A stretch of 8,482 bases of DNA. Origin: Thermohalobaculum sp964475765 (GTDB lineage Bacteria > Pseudomonadota > Alphaproteobacteria > Rhodobacterales > Rhodobacteraceae). A program made the position numbers and the translations under genes. The stretch lies in the NCBI GenBank assembly GCA_964475765.1, contig CAYYZH010000192.1, positions 1-8,482 on the forward strand. Reading direction: 5' to 3'. The notes under the pieces were generated by a model. That model was given only the letters and a program-made list of their open reading frames with translations. It made no database searches and was not told the origin of the DNA. The first letter of the stretch is position 1. Every line of letters starts with the position of its first letter. Shown one piece after another: positions 6,848-8,482 of the stretch.

Positions 6848-6951
6848 TAGCTGATTATTTTAGTATGGATAACTCTTGCGCGAGGGTGCCGCGATCTAAG
6901 TCCGCCGAATCCTTCCGTTTTGACGCCCGAACTTTGACCATAGGTCGCTTG

Positions 6952-6989
6952 GGGATGTGCAAATTTTGGGCAATTGAGCGAAACATCCC
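6952..6989 (+). repeat. Imperfect stem-loop in the urease upstream region
   Basis: GGGATGT (6952-6958) is matched by ACATCCC (6983-6989). Inside it, CAAATT and AATTG can add a second short stem with one bulge. It lies 81 nt before the annotated ureD start in the 279-bp gap between divergent genes. It could be a 5' leader hairpin or a regulator site. A 7-bp match at this distance is not rare by chance. Confidence 0.2.
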
Positions 6990-7070
6990 GAGGGAGCGGC
7001 AATTTTTGTTGCGGAAGCTGCCATTCACATGCTGGCTTAAGGCTGAGATCAGCATCAGTGAGACACGGCT

Positions 7071-7913
7071 TTGGCCACAGGGGCAGTGACCAGCACAGAT
7101 CCTATAACGACAGACCGGCTGCCGCGCGCGGCGGGAAACATCCGACTGATCTGCCGGGCAAGCGGGCACAGAACCGTACTGGATCGACTTTATCAGAGTG
7201 GCTCATCCAAAGCGCTCCTGCCCCGCACGTTCGATCCTGGCCTGACGGCGGTTCTGCTGAACACCGCTGGTGGGATAACAGGCGGGGATCGGTTCGATAA
7301 CGAGATCCGTGCCGGGCGAGACACCACACTTATCCTGACCACGCAGACCGCCGAGCGCGCTTATCGGGCGCTGCCGGGGCAAACCGGCAATGTCACGACA
7401 CGGCTTCGTGCCGAGAACAACGCGGTTCTGCGCTGGCTCCCACAGGAGACGATCGTCTTCGATGGTGCAGCCCTGACCCGACGCCTCGAGATCGATCTGG
7501 ATGAGGGGGCCACGCTCCTGGCCGTTGAACCGGTGGTGCTCGGTCGTGCCGCCATGGGCGAAGAAGTGCGCGACTTGCGCCTCTCAGACACCTGGCGGAT
7601 CCGAAAAGCGGACAAGTTGATCTATGCTGACGGGCTGCGCATTGCCGGGAATGCCGCTGTTGAAACGGAGTCTATTGCCACGCTCGGCGGGCATCTGGCA
7701 TTTGCCGCAATGGTCTATGTCGCGCCTGACGCCGACCGGCAGATCGACACGTTGCGCACACTGCTTGGAAGCAACGGCGGAGCGAGTCTTGTCCACGACG
7801 GGGTGCTGGCAGCCCGCCTGACAGCGCCGGACGGGATGGCGCTGCGTAAAGCCCTGATCCCTGCACTCGAACACCTGCACGGCACCGCCCTGCCCAGAAC
7901 CTGGAAGATGTGA
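7071..7913 (+). CDS. ureD: Urease accessory protein UreD
   Basis: UreD is part of the UreDFG chaperone complex that loads nickel into urease. This 280-residue protein has the family's motifs in order: LLNTAGGITGGDRF (62-75), TQTAERAYR (91-99), LPQETIVFDGA (123-133), LGRAAMGE (157-164) and the C-terminal LPRTWKM. The length is normal and no frame break is seen. The start is uncertain: TTG at 7071 gives the longest form (an in-frame TGA lies 12 nt upstream), while GTG at 7086 is a more common start codon, but its nearest G-rich stretch (AGGGG) is very close. Neither has a clean Shine-Dalgarno. It is the first gene of the urease operon, and its stop TGA shares one base with the ureA ATG (TGATG), so the two are likely translationally coupled. 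Confidence 0.95.
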   Translation: MATGAVTSTDPITTDRLPRAAGNIRLICRASGHRTVLDRLYQSGSSKALLPRTFDPGLTAVLLNTAGGITGGDRFDNEIRAGRDTTLILTTQTAERAYRALPGQTGNVTTRLRAENNAVLRWLPQETIVFDGAALTRRLEIDLDEGATLLAVEPVVLGRAAMGEEVRDLRLSDTWRIRKADKLIYADGLRIAGNAAVETESIATLGGHLAFAAMVYVAPDADRQIDTLRTLLGSNGGASLVHDGVLAARLTAPDGMALRKALIPALEHLHGTALPRTWKM

Positions 7914-8215
7914 TGCAACTGACACCGCGTGAAAAAGACAAGCTGTTGATCTCGCTGGCCGCCATGGTCGCAAGGGGTCGGCTGGAACGCGGGGTGAAGC
8001 TGAACCACCCCGAAGCCATTGCGCTGATTACCGATTTCGTCGTCGAGGGCGCGCGCGACGGACGCTCGGTTGCTGATCTGATGGAGGCCGGCGCCCATGT
8101 CATCACCCGCGATCAATGCATGGAAGGAATCGCCGAGATGATCCACGATGTGCAGGTCGAAGCGACCTTTCCCGACGGGACCAAGCTGGTCACCGTCCAC
8201 GAACCGATCCGCTGA
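7913..8215 (+). CDS. ureA: Urease subunit gamma (UreA)
   Basis: Urease hydrolyses urea to ammonia and carbamate in the cytoplasm; UreA is the small gamma subunit that assembles with UreB and the nickel-bearing UreC. This protein has the standard 100 residues and the family's features: MQLTPREKDKLLI at the start, LNHPEAIALI, EGARDG, VADLMEAG, and VQVEATFPDGTKLVTVHEPI near the end. The ATG at 7913 is chosen over the in-frame GTG one codon earlier because known UreA proteins begin MxLTPRE. GGAAG lies 5 nt upstream inside the end of ureD. Nothing unusual is seen. Confidence 0.97.
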   Translation: MQLTPREKDKLLISLAAMVARGRLERGVKLNHPEAIALITDFVVEGARDGRSVADLMEAGAHVITRDQCMEGIAEMIHDVQVEATFPDGTKLVTVHEPIR

Positions 8216-8219
8216 GGAG
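8215..8219 (+). promoter_or_regulatory. Ribosome binding site of ureB
   Basis: AGGAG lies 6 nt before the ureB ATG at 8226, and its first A is the last base of the ureA stop codon. This fixes the ureB start and suggests re-initiation by ribosomes finishing ureA. Confidence 0.7.
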
Positions 8220-8225
8220 ACTGAC

Positions 8226-8482
8226 ATGATCCCCGGAGAAATCCTCTGCGCTGACGGTGAGATCGAGCTGAACACAGGCCGCGAAGTCACGGTGCTGGAG
8301 ATCTCGAACACCGGCGACCGGCCCGTGCAGGTCGGTAGCCACTATCACTTTGCCGAGACGAACAAGGGCCTGAGCTTCGATCGCAATGCCGCCCGCGGGA
8401 TGAGGCTCGACATCCCTGCCGGGACCGCCGTGCGATTTGAACCGGGCCAGACACGGGAAGTGCGACTGATCCCACTCTCAGG
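8226..8482 (+). CDS. ureB: Urease subunit beta (UreB), 3' end cut by the window
   Basis: The first 85 codons of UreB are present; the family is usually about 100 residues, so some 15 are missing at the window edge. Hallmarks are MIPGEIL at the start, ISNTGDRPVQVGSHYHFAE (27-45), RLDIPAGTAVRFEPGQ (about 60-75) and VRLIPLSG at the cut. UreB is the structural beta subunit in the UreABC trimer. It starts 10 nt after ureA ends and should be followed by ureC outside the window. Confidence 0.96.
   Translation, partial: MIPGEILCADGEIELNTGREVTVLEISNTGDRPVQVGSHYHFAETNKGLSFDRNAARGMRLDIPAGTAVRFEPGQTREVRLIPLS

Noticed and set aside
6852..6866. TGATTATTTTAGTAT as an iron-rhodo (RirA) box
   Set aside because: The second half should be TCA and is TAT, so only one half-site matches; kept only as a remark under the tentative promoter.
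7715..8311. 198-codon minus-strand open frame
   Set aside because: It is antisense to ureD, ureA and ureB, which are unmistakable.

Overview
The window looks like chromosomal DNA of an alphaproteobacterium, most likely from the Rhodobacterales (roseobacter-type). The grounds are a ureD-ureA-ureB gene order, urease and ferric-iron-binding proteins that read like those of that group, and generally GC-rich, tightly packed genes. This assignment is by family resemblance; no database search was possible.

Left part (1-2220, minus strand): a soluble PAS-type hybrid histidine kinase (673-2220) is followed by a single-domain, CheY-like response regulator (213-587). They probably form one transcription unit. 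The first 212 bases hold no gene I can support.

Middle part (2221-5650, plus strand): a 176-bp divergent intergenic region carries two nested inverted repeats. It is followed by a translationally coupled pair: a secreted LivJ-type periplasmic binding protein (2397-3599) and a membrane histidine kinase (3596-5650) that overlaps it by 4 nt. The kinase has an N-terminal periplasmic sensor region, HAMP, HisKA and HATPase domains. At its C-terminus it carries a BLUF blue-light domain in which every key flavin-site residue is present at the spacing known from AppA. There is no ABC permease or ATPase next to the binding protein, so it is best read as a sensing partner of the kinase. The whole locus (binding protein, BLUF kinase, hybrid kinase, free receiver) looks like a two-input signalling system that would combine a periplasmic ligand with blue light. 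No DNA-binding or enzymatic output gene and no HPt gene is visible here. This is the most interesting part of the window. A well-placed Shine-Dalgarno sequence and in-frame ATG just before the BLUF domain raise the possibility that a free BLUF protein is also made.

Right part (5651-8482): a monocistronic ferric-iron-type substrate-binding protein (5787-6791, minus) faces the kinase gene tail-to-tail and is divergent from the urease operon. The urease genes ureD (7071-7913), ureA (7913-8215) and ureB (8226 to the window end, incomplete) are packed with 1-nt overlap and 10-nt spacing. They are ordinary in sequence and should continue into ureC and the accessory genes outside the window.
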